Below, piece after piece: positions 51,685 to 60,032 of a stretch of 64,000 nucleotides of DNA (position 1 is its first letter; every line of letters begins with the position of its first letter). The stretch comes from Rhodococcus rhodnii (GTDB lineage Bacteria > Actinomycetota > Actinomycetes > Mycobacteriales > Pseudonocardiaceae). The notes beneath the pieces were generated by a model, which had not been told where the DNA came from, searched no databases, and saw only the letters and a list, made by a program, of their open reading frames with translations. Where the stretch lies: positions 186,001-250,000 of the forward strand of contig JOAA01000011.1 of NCBI GenBank assembly GCA_000720375.1, in the 5' to 3' direction. The position numbers and the translations under genes are program-made.

Positions 51685-52806
51685 ATGGCGTATATGGCCA
51701 GAGAGCTCGTCGCCACCGCCCGGTTGTGGGCGGCGCGCGCCGCGGTGTCGGAGTTGGGTGTGCACGCCAGGCACCTGCGCCGGCTATGGGCGCGCCCTGG
51801 GACGTTGCTCGGTGTTGACGGGTGGCCACCCACTCGGGGTGAGCGGCTGTTCGGAAGGTGGAATTACTTCGCGCAGGCGCACCTGATCGACTGCTTGGTC
51901 GACGCGCAAGAGCGCAACCCGACGGCGTCCCGCGCGACCTCGATCGCCCGGATCGTGCGCAGTGTGCGGCTCCGGCATGGCCGTCGTTGGGTGACGGAGG
52001 ACTACGGCGACGCGGCCTGGCTTGGTCTGGCGTTGCTGCGGGCGGCGCAGTACACGCCGGTGAAGGTCGCGGTCAACGACATCATCAAAGGTTTGCGCAG
52101 CGCGTGGACCGACCACGCGGGCGGCGGGTTGTGGTCGCGGGCGGACGAGAACCTCAAGAGCGTGCGGGTGAACGGCCCGGCGACGATCCTGCTGGCGCGG
52201 TGCGGCGACCGGGTCGACCTGCAACGCGCCAGGGCGATCGCCGAGTGGATGGAGGACACGCTGCTCGACGAGGTCACCGGGCTGGTCTGGGTCGGCCTGC
52301 ACGTGAACCTCGACGGCGAGATCCGCGAGACGATCAAGGAGGCGTACACCTACATCCAGGGCGTCTACCTCGGTGTTTGTCTGGAGCTGGCGGTCGGCGA
52401 CCCGGTATGGGCGGAACGGGCCGAGCGCACGATCATCGCGGTGTCCGAGCACCTGGCGAACAACGGCGTGCTACGCGGCCACGGCGGCGGTGACGGCGGC
52501 ATCTTCACCGGGATCCTGGCGCGGTATTTGGCATTGGCCGCGCTCAGGCTGCCCGCGCTGACAGGCGCGTCGGCCACGGGTATGGCCGCGAGCCATGTGG
52601 CGGAACGCCTTGTCCTGACGAGTGCGGCGGCCGCGTGGCGAAACCGCGCGGTGGCAAGGGGTGGCCCGCTCTACGGTCCAGATTGGACAATCCCGTCCCG
52701 AGTGCCCCGGTCACCACGGCACAAGATCCCCGAGCGCGAGCTGGCGTCCCAACTGGGTGGCTGGATGATCCTCGAAGCGGCGGCCTTGCTGGAGCGTTCG
52801 CACTAG
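51685..52806 (+). CDS. GH76-like protein (alpha-1,6-mannanase fold) with altered Asp pair
   Basis: A 373-residue (alpha/alpha)6-type protein resembling actinobacterial GH76 proteins: ARHLRRLWARPGTLLGVDGWP, HLIDCLVDAQ, AAWLGLALLRAAQY, GGLWSRADENLKSVRVNGPATILLAR, YIQGVYLGVCLELA and GVLRGHGGGDGGIFTGILARYLA. GH76 enzymes cleave alpha-1,6-mannan with an adjacent Asp-Asp pair (YDDMAWL in typical members as I remember them). Here it reads YGDAAWL, so the first Asp is Gly, and hydrolytic activity is doubtful. No signal peptide, so cytosolic. An SDR gene follows 10 bp later. Confidence 0.7.
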   Translation: MAYMARELVATARLWAARAAVSELGVHARHLRRLWARPGTLLGVDGWPPTRGERLFGRWNYFAQAHLIDCLVDAQERNPTASRATSIARIVRSVRLRHGRRWVTEDYGDAAWLGLALLRAAQYTPVKVAVNDIIKGLRSAWTDHAGGGLWSRADENLKSVRVNGPATILLARCGDRVDLQRARAIAEWMEDTLLDEVTGLVWVGLHVNLDGEIRETIKEAYTYIQGVYLGVCLELAVGDPVWAERAERTIIAVSEHLANNGVLRGHGGGDGGIFTGILARYLALAALRLPALTGASATGMAASHVAERLVLTSAAAAWRNRAVARGGPLYGPDWTIPSRVPRSPRHKIPERELASQLGGWMILEAAALLERSH

Positions 52807-52816
52807 TGTGGTCCGC

Positions 52817-53545
52817 ATGGGCGTTGTGATCGTGACGGGTGGCAGCCGGGGGATCGGCGCGGCGATCTGCCGTGCGGTGGCCAAAGCCGGGCATCAGGTC
52901 GTCGTGAACTACGTCGGCAACGCGGCGGCCGCCGAAGCGGTCGTGAAGGAAACCGGTGGCATCGCGGTCCAGGCGAACGTGTCGGACGAAGCCGATGTGC
53001 GGCGCCTGTTCGACAAAGCCGCTGAACTGGGCCCGGTGACCGGCCTGGTGTGCAACGCGGGTATCACCGGCAACACCATCGCCCGCTTGGACGAGCAGGA
53101 AGTCCAGACTGTGCGCGACGTCCTCGAAGTGAACGTGGTCGGGACCTTCCTGTGCGACCGAGAGGCCGTCCGCCGGATGTCCACGAAGCACCGCGGAAGC
53201 GGCGGCGTGATCGTCAACATCTCTTCCACCGCAGCGCATCGCGGTTCACCCGGCGAATGGGTTCATTACGCGGCAAGCAAAGCAGCCGTCGAGACGCTGA
53301 CGAAAGGCCTCGCACTCGAGGTCGCCAACGAGGGCATCCGGGTCAACTGCGTCGCGCCCGGCCTGGTCGAGACGGAGATGCACGAGGCCGCGGGCGCGCC
53401 GGATCGTGTGGCCAGGACCGCGCCGCTGATCCCGATGAAGCGCGGCGGCCAGCCCGAGGAGATCGCGGACGGCGTGATGTGGCTGCTGTCCGACGCTTCT
53501 TCGTTCGTCACCGGATCGGTCGTGACGATCAGCGGCGGCCGTTAA
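52817..53545 (+). CDS. short-chain dehydrogenase/reductase (FabG-like)
   Basis: A 242-residue classical SDR. It has TGGSRGIG for cofactor binding, CNAGITGN, catalytic Ser in VNISSTAAHRGSPGEWVHYAASKAAVETLT (with Tyr-x3-Lys), NCVAPGLVETEM and a C-terminal SSFVTGSVVTISGGR. Glucose dehydrogenase or 3-oxoacyl reductase activity is possible; substrate unknown. The ATG at 52817 follows the GH76-like gene after 10 bp, so they are probably co-transcribed. Convergent with the LacI gene, 4 bp apart. Confidence 0.85.
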   Translation: MGVVIVTGGSRGIGAAICRAVAKAGHQVVVNYVGNAAAAEAVVKETGGIAVQANVSDEADVRRLFDKAAELGPVTGLVCNAGITGNTIARLDEQEVQTVRDVLEVNVVGTFLCDREAVRRMSTKHRGSGGVIVNISSTAAHRGSPGEWVHYAASKAAVETLTKGLALEVANEGIRVNCVAPGLVETEMHEAAGAPDRVARTAPLIPMKRGGQPEEIADGVMWLLSDASSFVTGSVVTISGGR

Positions 53546-53549
53546 GCCG

Positions 53550-54542
53550 TTAAAGACAGCCGCAGGAATTGCGGTGCATCAATACCGGTTGCAGCCGCGC
53601 GGTCTGCGGCGGCCGGGACGGGTCGGCGATCCGGTTGAGCAGCATTCGGACCGCGGTTTTCCCGATTTCCGCGATCGGCTGGGCCATTGTGGTGATCGGC
53701 GGGTCGAGCAGATCGGCCCATTCCACGTCGTCATAACCGACGACCGCGAGCTCCCGGCCGATCTTCAAATCACGTTTGCGGGCTTCGTGCAACGCGCCGG
53801 ACAGCATTTGGTTGTTCCCTGCGACCACCGCGGTCGGCGGATTGTCTAAATCGAGCAACCGGCCCAGCGCGGCCGCGGCTGGTCCTGCGGCCGACTCACC
53901 GGACTGGACAAGGTTCTCGTCCCAGCTCAGGCCGGATCGGCCGAGCCCGAGGCGGTAGCCGAGCACTCGCTCGGAGGTGGTGGCCAGGCCCTCGGCGCCG
54001 CTGATCATCCCGATCCGCTTGTGGCCGAGTTCCGCCAAGTGCTGCACCAGCGCGGACGTGGAGTGCACGTTCTCCGGGCCGACCTGGTCGAAGTCCTGGC
54101 CGACGGTCAGCCGGTCGACCAGCACCATCGGGATGCCCAGCTGCTTGAGCTCCGGCAGGACGGTTGCCGCCGCACGCGGGGACGGCGTCAGGATCAGCCC
54201 GTCCACTCTGCGGGAGCGCAGGGTGCGGACCGCGGACTGCTCGCTTGCCTGCTCGTCATGGGTGTCGGTGAGCACGAGCGTGTACCCGGCTTTGCTGGTC
54301 TCGTGTTCGATCGCCTGGATCAGTTCGGCGAAGTACGGGTTGGCCACCAGTGAAATGGCCACGCCCAACGATCGGGTGCCACCGGTCACCAACGATCGGG
54401 CGATCGCGTCGCCGGTGTATCCGGTGCGTTCGATCGCGTCGAGGACCCTGAACTTGGTCTCCGGTGCGACCGCACGCGTGGAGTTGACCACGTGCGACAC
54501 CGTGGTGATGGAGACGCCCGCCATCTGGGCGACATCCTTCAT
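53550..54542 (-). CDS. LacI-family transcriptional repressor
   Basis: A 330-residue LacI/GalR regulator. The headpiece MKDVAQMAGVSITTVSHVVNSTRAVAPETKFRVLDAIERTGY is followed by a periplasmic-binding-protein-like core (SLGVAISLVANPYFAELIQAIEHETSKAGY, VDGLILTPSP, VVGYDDVEWADLLDPPITTM). It is divergent from the fructose/ribose-type ABC operon, with a 14-bp palindrome between them, and most likely represses that operon until the sugar or its phosphate binds. The ATG at 54542 is chosen as the headpiece start; the frame extends upstream only antisense to the ABC gene. Confidence 0.9.
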   Translation of the reverse strand: MKDVAQMAGVSITTVSHVVNSTRAVAPETKFRVLDAIERTGYTGDAIARSLVTGGTRSLGVAISLVANPYFAELIQAIEHETSKAGYTLVLTDTHDEQASEQSAVRTLRSRRVDGLILTPSPRAAATVLPELKQLGIPMVLVDRLTVGQDFDQVGPENVHSTSALVQHLAELGHKRIGMISGAEGLATTSERVLGYRLGLGRSGLSWDENLVQSGESAAGPAAAALGRLLDLDNPPTAVVAGNNQMLSGALHEARKRDLKIGRELAVVGYDDVEWADLLDPPITTMAQPIAEIGKTAVRMLLNRIADPSRPPQTARLQPVLMHRNSCGCL

Positions 54543-54582
54543 GGTGACCAAGCTTGTCTCCCTGTAGCAAAAGCACGCCAAG

Positions 54583-54596
54583 CGTTTGCGCAAACG
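54583..54596. promoter_or_regulatory. LacI-type operator palindrome
   Basis: A perfect 14-bp palindrome CGTTTGCGCAAACG in the divergent control region, with the central CG typical of LacI/GalR operators. A partial second copy (CAAACGGTTGCG) overlaps its right end. Confidence 0.75.
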
Positions 54597-54657
54597 GTTG
54601 CGACAGGCTAAGTGAATCATTAACTTCCCCGCAACCAGGTACTCGCAGGAGGAAGTC

Positions 54658-55662
54658 ATGGGACGACGTGGTCTCGCCATCATCGCCGCCGGTCTGCTCG
54701 CGTTCGCCGCGAGTGGTTGTACCAGCCAGAAGACCGGTACCGGTGGCCAACCCGCCGATGGCGGCAAGATCAAGGTCGGTCTCGTGACCAAGACCGACTC
54801 CAACCCGTATTTCGTGGCGCTGCGCGATTCCGCCAAAGCCGAGGCAGACCGGTCCGGCGCGGAGTTGATTGCGTTGGCAGGCAAGTTCGACGGCGACAAC
54901 GAAGGCCAGGTCGCCGCGATCGAGAACCTCGTGCAGCAAGGCGCCAAGACGATCATGATCACGCCGAGCAACTCGACCGGCATCCTCGGCGCCATCTCCA
55001 ACGCCCGTGATCGCGGCGTTCTGGTGATCGCGCTGGACACCGAGACGGATCCGAAGGACGCCGTCGACGCGACGTTCGCCAGCGACAACACCGAGGCCGG
55101 GCGCATGCAGGGGACGTATGTGAAGGCCGCGCTGGCCGGCAAGGCGCCGAAGCTGATCATGCTCGACGGCACGCCCGGCTCGACCGTCAGCGAGCAGCGC
55201 CACAACGGATTCCTCGAGGGCATCGGGCTGAAGAACGGCGACCCGGCGATTCTCGGCGTCGAGGCGACCAACGGTGAGCAGAACAAGGCCCAGACCGCGA
55301 CGGAGAACCTCCTGCAGCGCGACACGTCGGTCAACTCCGTGTACACGATCAATGAGCCCGCCGCACGCGGCGGTTACGTCGCCTTGCAGGCCAAGGGAAT
55401 TGCGGCGCAGGTCATGATCGGGTCGATTGACGGTTCGTGCCAGGGCGTTACGGACGTCAAGGAAGGCAAAGTGGTCGCGACGGTGATGCAGTTCCCGAAG
55501 AAAATGGCGGCGCAAGGTGTGCAGGCCGCAGTCGAATTCAGCAAGACCGGCAAGAAGCCGACCGGATTCGTGAACACCGGCGTCACCGTGATCACCGACA
55601 AGCCGGTCGCCGGAATCCAGAGCCAGGACACCGCGTGGGGTCTGCAGAACTGCTGGGGCTGA
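54658..55662 (+). CDS. sugar ABC transporter substrate-binding lipoprotein (fructose/ribose type)
   Basis: A 334-residue type I periplasmic-binding lipoprotein. The signal peptide has lipobox FAASGC (Cys about residue 20), followed by IKVGLVTKTDSNPYFVALRDSAKAEA, AIENLVQQGAKTIMITPSNS, VIALDTETDPKDAVDATFASDN and IGSIDGSCQGVTDVKEGKVVATVMQFPKKMA. Best general match is FrcB/RbsB-type proteins. It delivers a monosaccharide to the permease encoded 4 bp downstream. AGGAGG precedes the ATG. Confidence 0.88.
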   Translation: MGRRGLAIIAAGLLAFAASGCTSQKTGTGGQPADGGKIKVGLVTKTDSNPYFVALRDSAKAEADRSGAELIALAGKFDGDNEGQVAAIENLVQQGAKTIMITPSNSTGILGAISNARDRGVLVIALDTETDPKDAVDATFASDNTEAGRMQGTYVKAALAGKAPKLIMLDGTPGSTVSEQRHNGFLEGIGLKNGDPAILGVEATNGEQNKAQTATENLLQRDTSVNSVYTINEPAARGGYVALQAKGIAAQVMIGSIDGSCQGVTDVKEGKVVATVMQFPKKMAAQGVQAAVEFSKTGKKPTGFVNTGVTVITDKPVAGIQSQDTAWGLQNCWG

Positions 55663-55666
55663 GCCG

Positions 55667-56638
55667 ATGACGACAATTAAAGAGCGCAGCGAATTCATCC
55701 TGCGCACGCCGGCGATCGGCCCGGCGATCGCATTGGTCGTGGCGGTGGTGGTCTTTTCCATCACCACCGACACGTTCCTCAACGTGGACAACCTCTCGCT
55801 GGTCGTCCAGCAGTCACTGGTGATCGGCACGCTCGCCCTTGGCCAGACCCTGGTCATCCTGACCAGCGGGATCGACCTGGCCAACGCGGCGATCGCGGTG
55901 TTCGCGACCTTGCTGATGGCCAAGATGGTGCTGCAGTCCGGCATGCCGGGCATAGTCGCGCTGCTGCTCGGAGTCGTTGTGGCGGCGGCGATCGGCGCGG
56001 TGACCGGCGGCATCGTGACCGGATTCCGGTTGCCGCCGTTCATCGTCACCCTCGGCATGCTGACCATCGTGACCGCGGTCAGCCGGATTTACGCCTCCGG
56101 GCAAAGCTTTCCGGTCACCGACGACACGCTCGGGTTCCTCGGCCAGAAGCAGTACTTGTTCGGGCAGATCGAAGTCACCTTCGGCATGGTGCTGATGGTG
56201 GTGATGTACATCGGCGTCTGGTACGCGCTGACCCGGACCGCCTGGGGCAAGCACGTCTACGCGGTCGGCAACGACCCGGAAGCCGCGCGGTTGTCCGGTA
56301 TCCACGTCCGGCGCAGCCTGCTCGGCGTCTACATCATCGCCGGTGTGATCTACGGAATCGCGGCCTGGCAAGCACTTGGCCGCGTACCCAACGCCGACCC
56401 GAACGCCTTCCAGCTCGGTAACCTCGACTCGATCACCGCGGTCGTCATCGGTGGCACCAGCCTGTTCGGCGGGCGCGGCAGCGTGATCGGAACGCTGATC
56501 GGCGCGCTGATCGTGGCGGTCCTGCGCAGCGGCCTGACGCAGGCGGGAATCGACAACCTGTACCAGGACGTGGCCACGGGTGTGCTTGTGATCGCCGCGG
56601 TCGCGGTGGACCGGTTCTCCCGAGGGAGGCAGCGATGA
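55667..56638 (+). CDS. sugar ABC transporter permease (FrcC/RbsC type)
   Basis: A 323-residue integral membrane protein with eight to ten helices. The BPD_transp_2 family pattern shows in LALGQTLVILTSGIDLANAAIAVFATLL, GRFRLPPFIVTLGML-like and TRTAWGKHVYAVGNDPEAARLSGIHVRR (the coupling-helix EAA-like loop) and SITAVVIGGTSLFGGRGSVIGTLIGALIV. It forms the membrane pore of the importer as a homodimer. Its stop overlaps the ATPase ATG (ATGA). Confidence 0.9.
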   Translation: MTTIKERSEFILRTPAIGPAIALVVAVVVFSITTDTFLNVDNLSLVVQQSLVIGTLALGQTLVILTSGIDLANAAIAVFATLLMAKMVLQSGMPGIVALLLGVVVAAAIGAVTGGIVTGFRLPPFIVTLGMLTIVTAVSRIYASGQSFPVTDDTLGFLGQKQYLFGQIEVTFGMVLMVVMYIGVWYALTRTAWGKHVYAVGNDPEAARLSGIHVRRSLLGVYIIAGVIYGIAAWQALGRVPNADPNAFQLGNLDSITAVVIGGTSLFGGRGSVIGTLIGALIVAVLRSGLTQAGIDNLYQDVATGVLVIAAVAVDRFSRGRQR

Positions 56639-57438
56639 CTCCGGTTGTGGAAGCAAAAGGACTGGTCAAGCGGTACGGCCGGGTGACCGCGATGGACGGC
56701 GCCGACTTCGACCTGCAGCCGGGCGAGGTGCTCGCGGTGGTCGGTGACAACGGCGCGGGCAAGTCCACGTTGATCAAAGCCTTGTCCGGCGCGGTGATTC
56801 CGGACGAGGGCGAGATCCGCGTCAACGGCGAGCTCGTGCACTTCCACGGCCCGCTGGACGCGCGTAAGCACGGCATCGAGACCGTCTACCAGGACCTGGC
56901 GCTCGCGCAGGCACAGGACATCGCCACGAACCTGTTTCTCGGCAGGGAAAAACGGCGTCCCGGATTCCTCGGTGCGGTGTTCCGGTTGCTGGATTCCAAG
57001 GGCATGCGGGCGCAGGCCCGGAGCGTGCTCGACGACCTCGGCATCAACATCAAGTCGATGACGCAGCCGGTGGAAACGTTGTCCGGTGGGCAAAGGCAAG
57101 CGGTCGCGGTCGCCAGAGCGGCCGCGTTCGGCACCCGGGTCGTGATCATGGACGAGCCGACGGCCGCACTCGGTGTTGCCGAGTCCGCCAAAGTGCTCGA
57201 ACTGATCGGCCGGATTCGCGACCGCGGCCTGCCTGTGGTGCTGATCAGCCACAACATGCCGCACGTCTTCGAGATCGCCGACCGCGTCCACGTGCACCGG
57301 CTGGGCAAACGGGTCGCGGTGGTCTCGCCGAAGACGCACTCGATGAACGAGGTCGTCGGCCTGCTCACCGGCGCGTTGCGGATGGCCGAGGACGGCTCGA
57401 TCCAGGAAGTCGGTGTGACCACAGGGCTGGGCCGTTGA
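56635..57438 (+). CDS. sugar ABC transporter ATP-binding protein (single-domain, FrcA type)
   Basis: A 267-residue ATPase. It has Walker A GDNGAGKSTLIKALSG, signature LSGGQRQAVAVARA, Walker B VVIMDEPTAALGV and the H-loop LISHNM. It has one nucleotide-binding domain only, unlike the double-domain RbsA/MglA, which agrees with the FrcA branch. It overlaps the permease gene before it and the PfkB kinase gene after it by four bases each. Confidence 0.92.
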   Translation: MTPVVEAKGLVKRYGRVTAMDGADFDLQPGEVLAVVGDNGAGKSTLIKALSGAVIPDEGEIRVNGELVHFHGPLDARKHGIETVYQDLALAQAQDIATNLFLGREKRRPGFLGAVFRLLDSKGMRAQARSVLDDLGINIKSMTQPVETLSGGQRQAVAVARAAAFGTRVVIMDEPTAALGVAESAKVLELIGRIRDRGLPVVLISHNMPHVFEIADRVHVHRLGKRVAVVSPKTHSMNEVVGLLTGALRMAEDGSIQEVGVTTGLGR

Positions 57439-58241
57439 TCCTCGCGGTCGGCCTGTGCACCGTGGATCTCGTTCAACGGGTGGACGTTCTGCCGGTGCCG
57501 GGGCAGAAGGTGCAGTCCGGCTCGGTCGAACTGGTGGCGGGCGGACCGGCGGCGAACGCGGCGATCACCATTGCCGCGCTTGGCGCCCCGGTCCGCCTGG
57601 TGACCGTGCTGGGCTCGCATCCCTTGGCGGACTTGGCAAGGCGTGATCTTGCGCAGTACGGCGTCGAAGTCGTCGACGTCATGCCCGATCGCGCCGAGCC
57701 GCCCACCGTGAGCGCGGTCTCGGTCCGTAACAGCGATGGCGAACGAACAGTGGTCTCGCACAACGCTTCCGGCATAACGGCGTCAGCGGACATCGAGTTG
57801 TCCGATGTGGACACTGTGCTGCTTGACGGGCACCACCCGGCGCTGGCGCTCGCGGCGGCACGGGCTGACGTGCCGGTGATCCTGGACGCGGGCAGCCGTA
57901 AACCGGTGTTCGGCGAACTGCTGCCGATGGTGGACGTGTGCGCGTGCTCGTCGGCGTTCCAGGATCCGGTCGACTGCCCGGTGGTGACGCGCACGCACGG
58001 CCCGGATCCGGTGCACTGGTTCGTCGGATCCGACCGTGGGGAAGTCCCTGTGCCGCAAGTGGAAACCAAGGACACGTCCGGCGCGGGCGACGTCTGGCAC
58101 GGCGCGCTGGCGCTGGGGGTGGCGCGGCTCCGCCGAGTTCCGAAAGCTGCCGATATGCCGGATTTGATCCGATATGCCAACCGCATCGCCGGTGTGCGGG
58201 TACAGCACGAAGGAGCGAGCTGGCGTAATGAACTTCGCTGA
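57435..58241 (+). CDS. PfkB-family carbohydrate kinase
   Basis: A 268-residue ribokinase-fold kinase. It has the N-terminal VQSGSVELVAGGPAANAAITIAALGAPVRLVT (substrate-site GG) and the C-terminal signature KDTSGAGDVWHGALALGVA, with the catalytic Asp in GAGD. It should phosphorylate the imported sugar (fructose, ribose or a related compound). It starts with TTG overlapping the ATPase stop. The next kinase gene starts inside its 3' end. Confidence 0.85.
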   Translation: MILAVGLCTVDLVQRVDVLPVPGQKVQSGSVELVAGGPAANAAITIAALGAPVRLVTVLGSHPLADLARRDLAQYGVEVVDVMPDRAEPPTVSAVSVRNSDGERTVVSHNASGITASADIELSDVDTVLLDGHHPALALAAARADVPVILDAGSRKPVFGELLPMVDVCACSSAFQDPVDCPVVTRTHGPDPVHWFVGSDRGEVPVPQVETKDTSGAGDVWHGALALGVARLRRVPKAADMPDLIRYANRIAGVRVQHEGASWRNELR

Positions 58242-58836
58242 ACTGGTGGCCCGTGCACGTGCGTTAGCCAGCAGAAACCGCGCGATGCTCGGCATCTGCG
58301 GCGCACCGGGGGCCGGCAAGTCGACCTTGGCGGGCAAACTGGTCGAGGCCCTTGGCGATCAGGCGGTTTACGTCGGCATGGACGGCTTTCACCTGGCCCA
58401 GGCAGAGCTGGAGCGGCTCGGCCGCACCGCGCGCAAGGGCGCACTGGACACTTTCGACGGTCCCGGTTATGTCAATCTCTTGCAACGATTGAGGAATCAG
58501 TCCGACGAGATCGTCTACGCACCGGAGTTCCGCAGGGAGATCGAAGAGCCGGTCGCGTGCGCGGTCCCTGTGTTCCCGGACACGCCGTTGGTGGTGACCG
58601 AAGGCAACTACCTGCTCGTACCGGACAAGCCGTGGGGCGCGGTGCGTGACCTGCTCGACGAAGTCTGGTTTCTGCGGCCTGACGAGGAAGAACGCCATCG
58701 GAGGCTGATCTTGCGGCATGAGGCGTTCGGCCGCAGCCCGGCCGAGGCTCGTGACAGAGCGTTGGGGTCCGATGAACGCAACGCAACCGTGATCAATGCT
58801 ACGGCGGATCGCGCCGATCTCGTGCTAGGCGGGTAG
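58228..58836 (+). CDS. FrcK-like P-loop nucleoside/sugar kinase family protein
   Basis: A 202-residue kinase of the pantothenate/uridine kinase type. It has the P-loop GAPGAGKSTL, YVGMDGFHLAQAELERLGR, KGALDTFDGPGYVNLLQRLR, VTEGNYLLV and the C-terminal ERNATVINATADRADLVL. The same family occurs as FrcK in the rhizobial frcBCAK fructose-uptake operon, which supports the fructose assignment. The ATG at 58228 overlaps the PfkB stop by 14 bp. Its true phosphoryl acceptor is unproven. Confidence 0.82.
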   Translation: MNFAELVARARALASRNRAMLGICGAPGAGKSTLAGKLVEALGDQAVYVGMDGFHLAQAELERLGRTARKGALDTFDGPGYVNLLQRLRNQSDEIVYAPEFRREIEEPVACAVPVFPDTPLVVTEGNYLLVPDKPWGAVRDLLDEVWFLRPDEEERHRRLILRHEAFGRSPAEARDRALGSDERNATVINATADRADLVLGG

Positions 58837-58967
58837 CGAGTGCGTCTCGTGCTGTGGAAAGTCCTATAACAGCGTGCTCACGACGCCGGATTTGTAGACA
58901 GTCGTGCGGCACTATGGCGGGGCGGCCTTCCCCGATCTTTAGTGGCCGCACGAAAGGACGGACCGAA

Positions 58968-59375
58968 ATGACCACGTTGAGCGGCGTGCATCACATCGCG
59001 CTGACCGTGACCGACGTGGATCGCAGCGTCCCCTGGTACGAGCGGGTCCTCGGGTTCAGCGTGGTCGGAACCCAGGAGGAGGACGCGCTCGGCGTACGCA
59101 AGGTGTTCTTGCGTGGCCCAGGTGACGGCTTCGCGCTCACCCTGATTCAGCACCCGTACGCAGCGGGCAGCGTCTTCGACGAGAAGAAGCCAGGTCTGGA
59201 TCACCTGTCGTTCTCGGTGCCGGACGAAGCCTGTCTGACCGAGTGGACCGACCGGCTCGAGGAGCACGGCGTGATGTTCTCGCCGATCACCGAGGAGCAG
59301 AGCGCGGGCAAGTCCGTGATCGCCCTGCGTGATCCGGACGGCATCCAGTTGGTGCTCTGGGCGGAGAAGCCCTAG
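58968..59375 (+). CDS. VOC (glyoxalase/bleomycin resistance fold) protein
   Basis: A 135-residue vicinal-oxygen-chelate protein. Two beta-alpha-beta-beta-beta repeats are visible: GVHHIALTVTDVDRSVPWYERVLGFSVVG and LDHLSFSVPDEACLTEWTDRLEEHGV, with metal-ligand candidates His (HHIAL), His (DHLSF) and Glu at the ends of strands, and DPDGIQLVLW at the C-terminus. A substrate is not predictable. AAAGGACGG precedes the ATG at 58968. Its 3' end overlaps the DedA gene by 4 bp. Confidence 0.8.
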   Translation: MTTLSGVHHIALTVTDVDRSVPWYERVLGFSVVGTQEEDALGVRKVFLRGPGDGFALTLIQHPYAAGSVFDEKKPGLDHLSFSVPDEACLTEWTDRLEEHGVMFSPITEEQSAGKSVIALRDPDGIQLVLWAEKP

Positions 59376-60001
59376 ACGAGCTCGGCTGGCTTGCGCATTT
59401 CCTGGCGGTAGCGCCAGACGCCCCACACGGTCCCCACGATGAAGAACCCGACGCCAACGACGACGGCGGTAGTGACCACCCATGGGTACTGCTCGAGCAG
59501 GCCTGCGCCGTAGAAGCCGAGCAGTACCAGGGTCGGTACCCACAGCACTGCCCCGATAGTGGTGGCGAACATGTAGCGGCGCGGGTCCATCGCCGCGGCA
59601 CCCGCGATCATCGGCGCCAGCGTGCGGATCCACGGGATCCAGCGGGCCAGCACGATCGCCCAGAAGCCACGGCGGTCGAGGAAGTCACGGGCCTTGGCCA
59701 GCTTTTCGACGGTGAGCACCCGGCCACCGAGCCGTCCGGTCAGCGACGTCCCCGCTTTGCGCCCGATGTGATAGCCGAGCTGGTTGCCGACGACCGCGAT
59801 GACCGTCGCGGCAATGGAAAGCGCCCACGTTTCGGCGTGATGGGACCCGTGCTGGGCCAGCACGAGCCCGGCGGTGAAAAGCAGCGAGTCGCCCGGCAGG
59901 AACAGGCCGATGATGAAGGCGCATTCGACGAAGACGAAGCTGAGCACAATCAGCCAGACCATCAGCGGACCGTTCTCCGCCAGCCAGCCAACCACGTTCA
60001 C
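59372..60001 (-). CDS. DedA-family membrane protein
   Basis: A 209-residue protein of the DedA/SNARE-associated (PF09335) family. It has FVECAFIIGLFLPGDSLLFTAGLVLA, the GRKAGTSL region, and the membrane re-entrant motif FWAIVLARWIPWIRTLAPMIAGAAAM. DedA proteins are now linked to lipid scrambling/undecaprenyl-phosphate recycling and to membrane potential. A second, different DedA gene begins at the window end. Confidence 0.88.
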   Translation of the reverse strand: MNVVGWLAENGPLMVWLIVLSFVFVECAFIIGLFLPGDSLLFTAGLVLAQHGSHHAETWALSIAATVIAVVGNQLGYHIGRKAGTSLTGRLGGRVLTVEKLAKARDFLDRRGFWAIVLARWIPWIRTLAPMIAGAAAMDPRRYMFATTIGAVLWVPTLVLLGFYGAGLLEQYPWVVTTAVVVGVGFFIVGTVWGVWRYRQEMRKPAELV

Positions 60002-60032
60002 CCGACGGAGAATACGGGAGAGATCCCTGTGC

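Noticed and set aside
54543..55352. Upstream extension of the LacI frame
   Set aside because: It is antisense to the ABC substrate-binding protein gene and has no domain similarity; the LacI headpiece begins at 54542.
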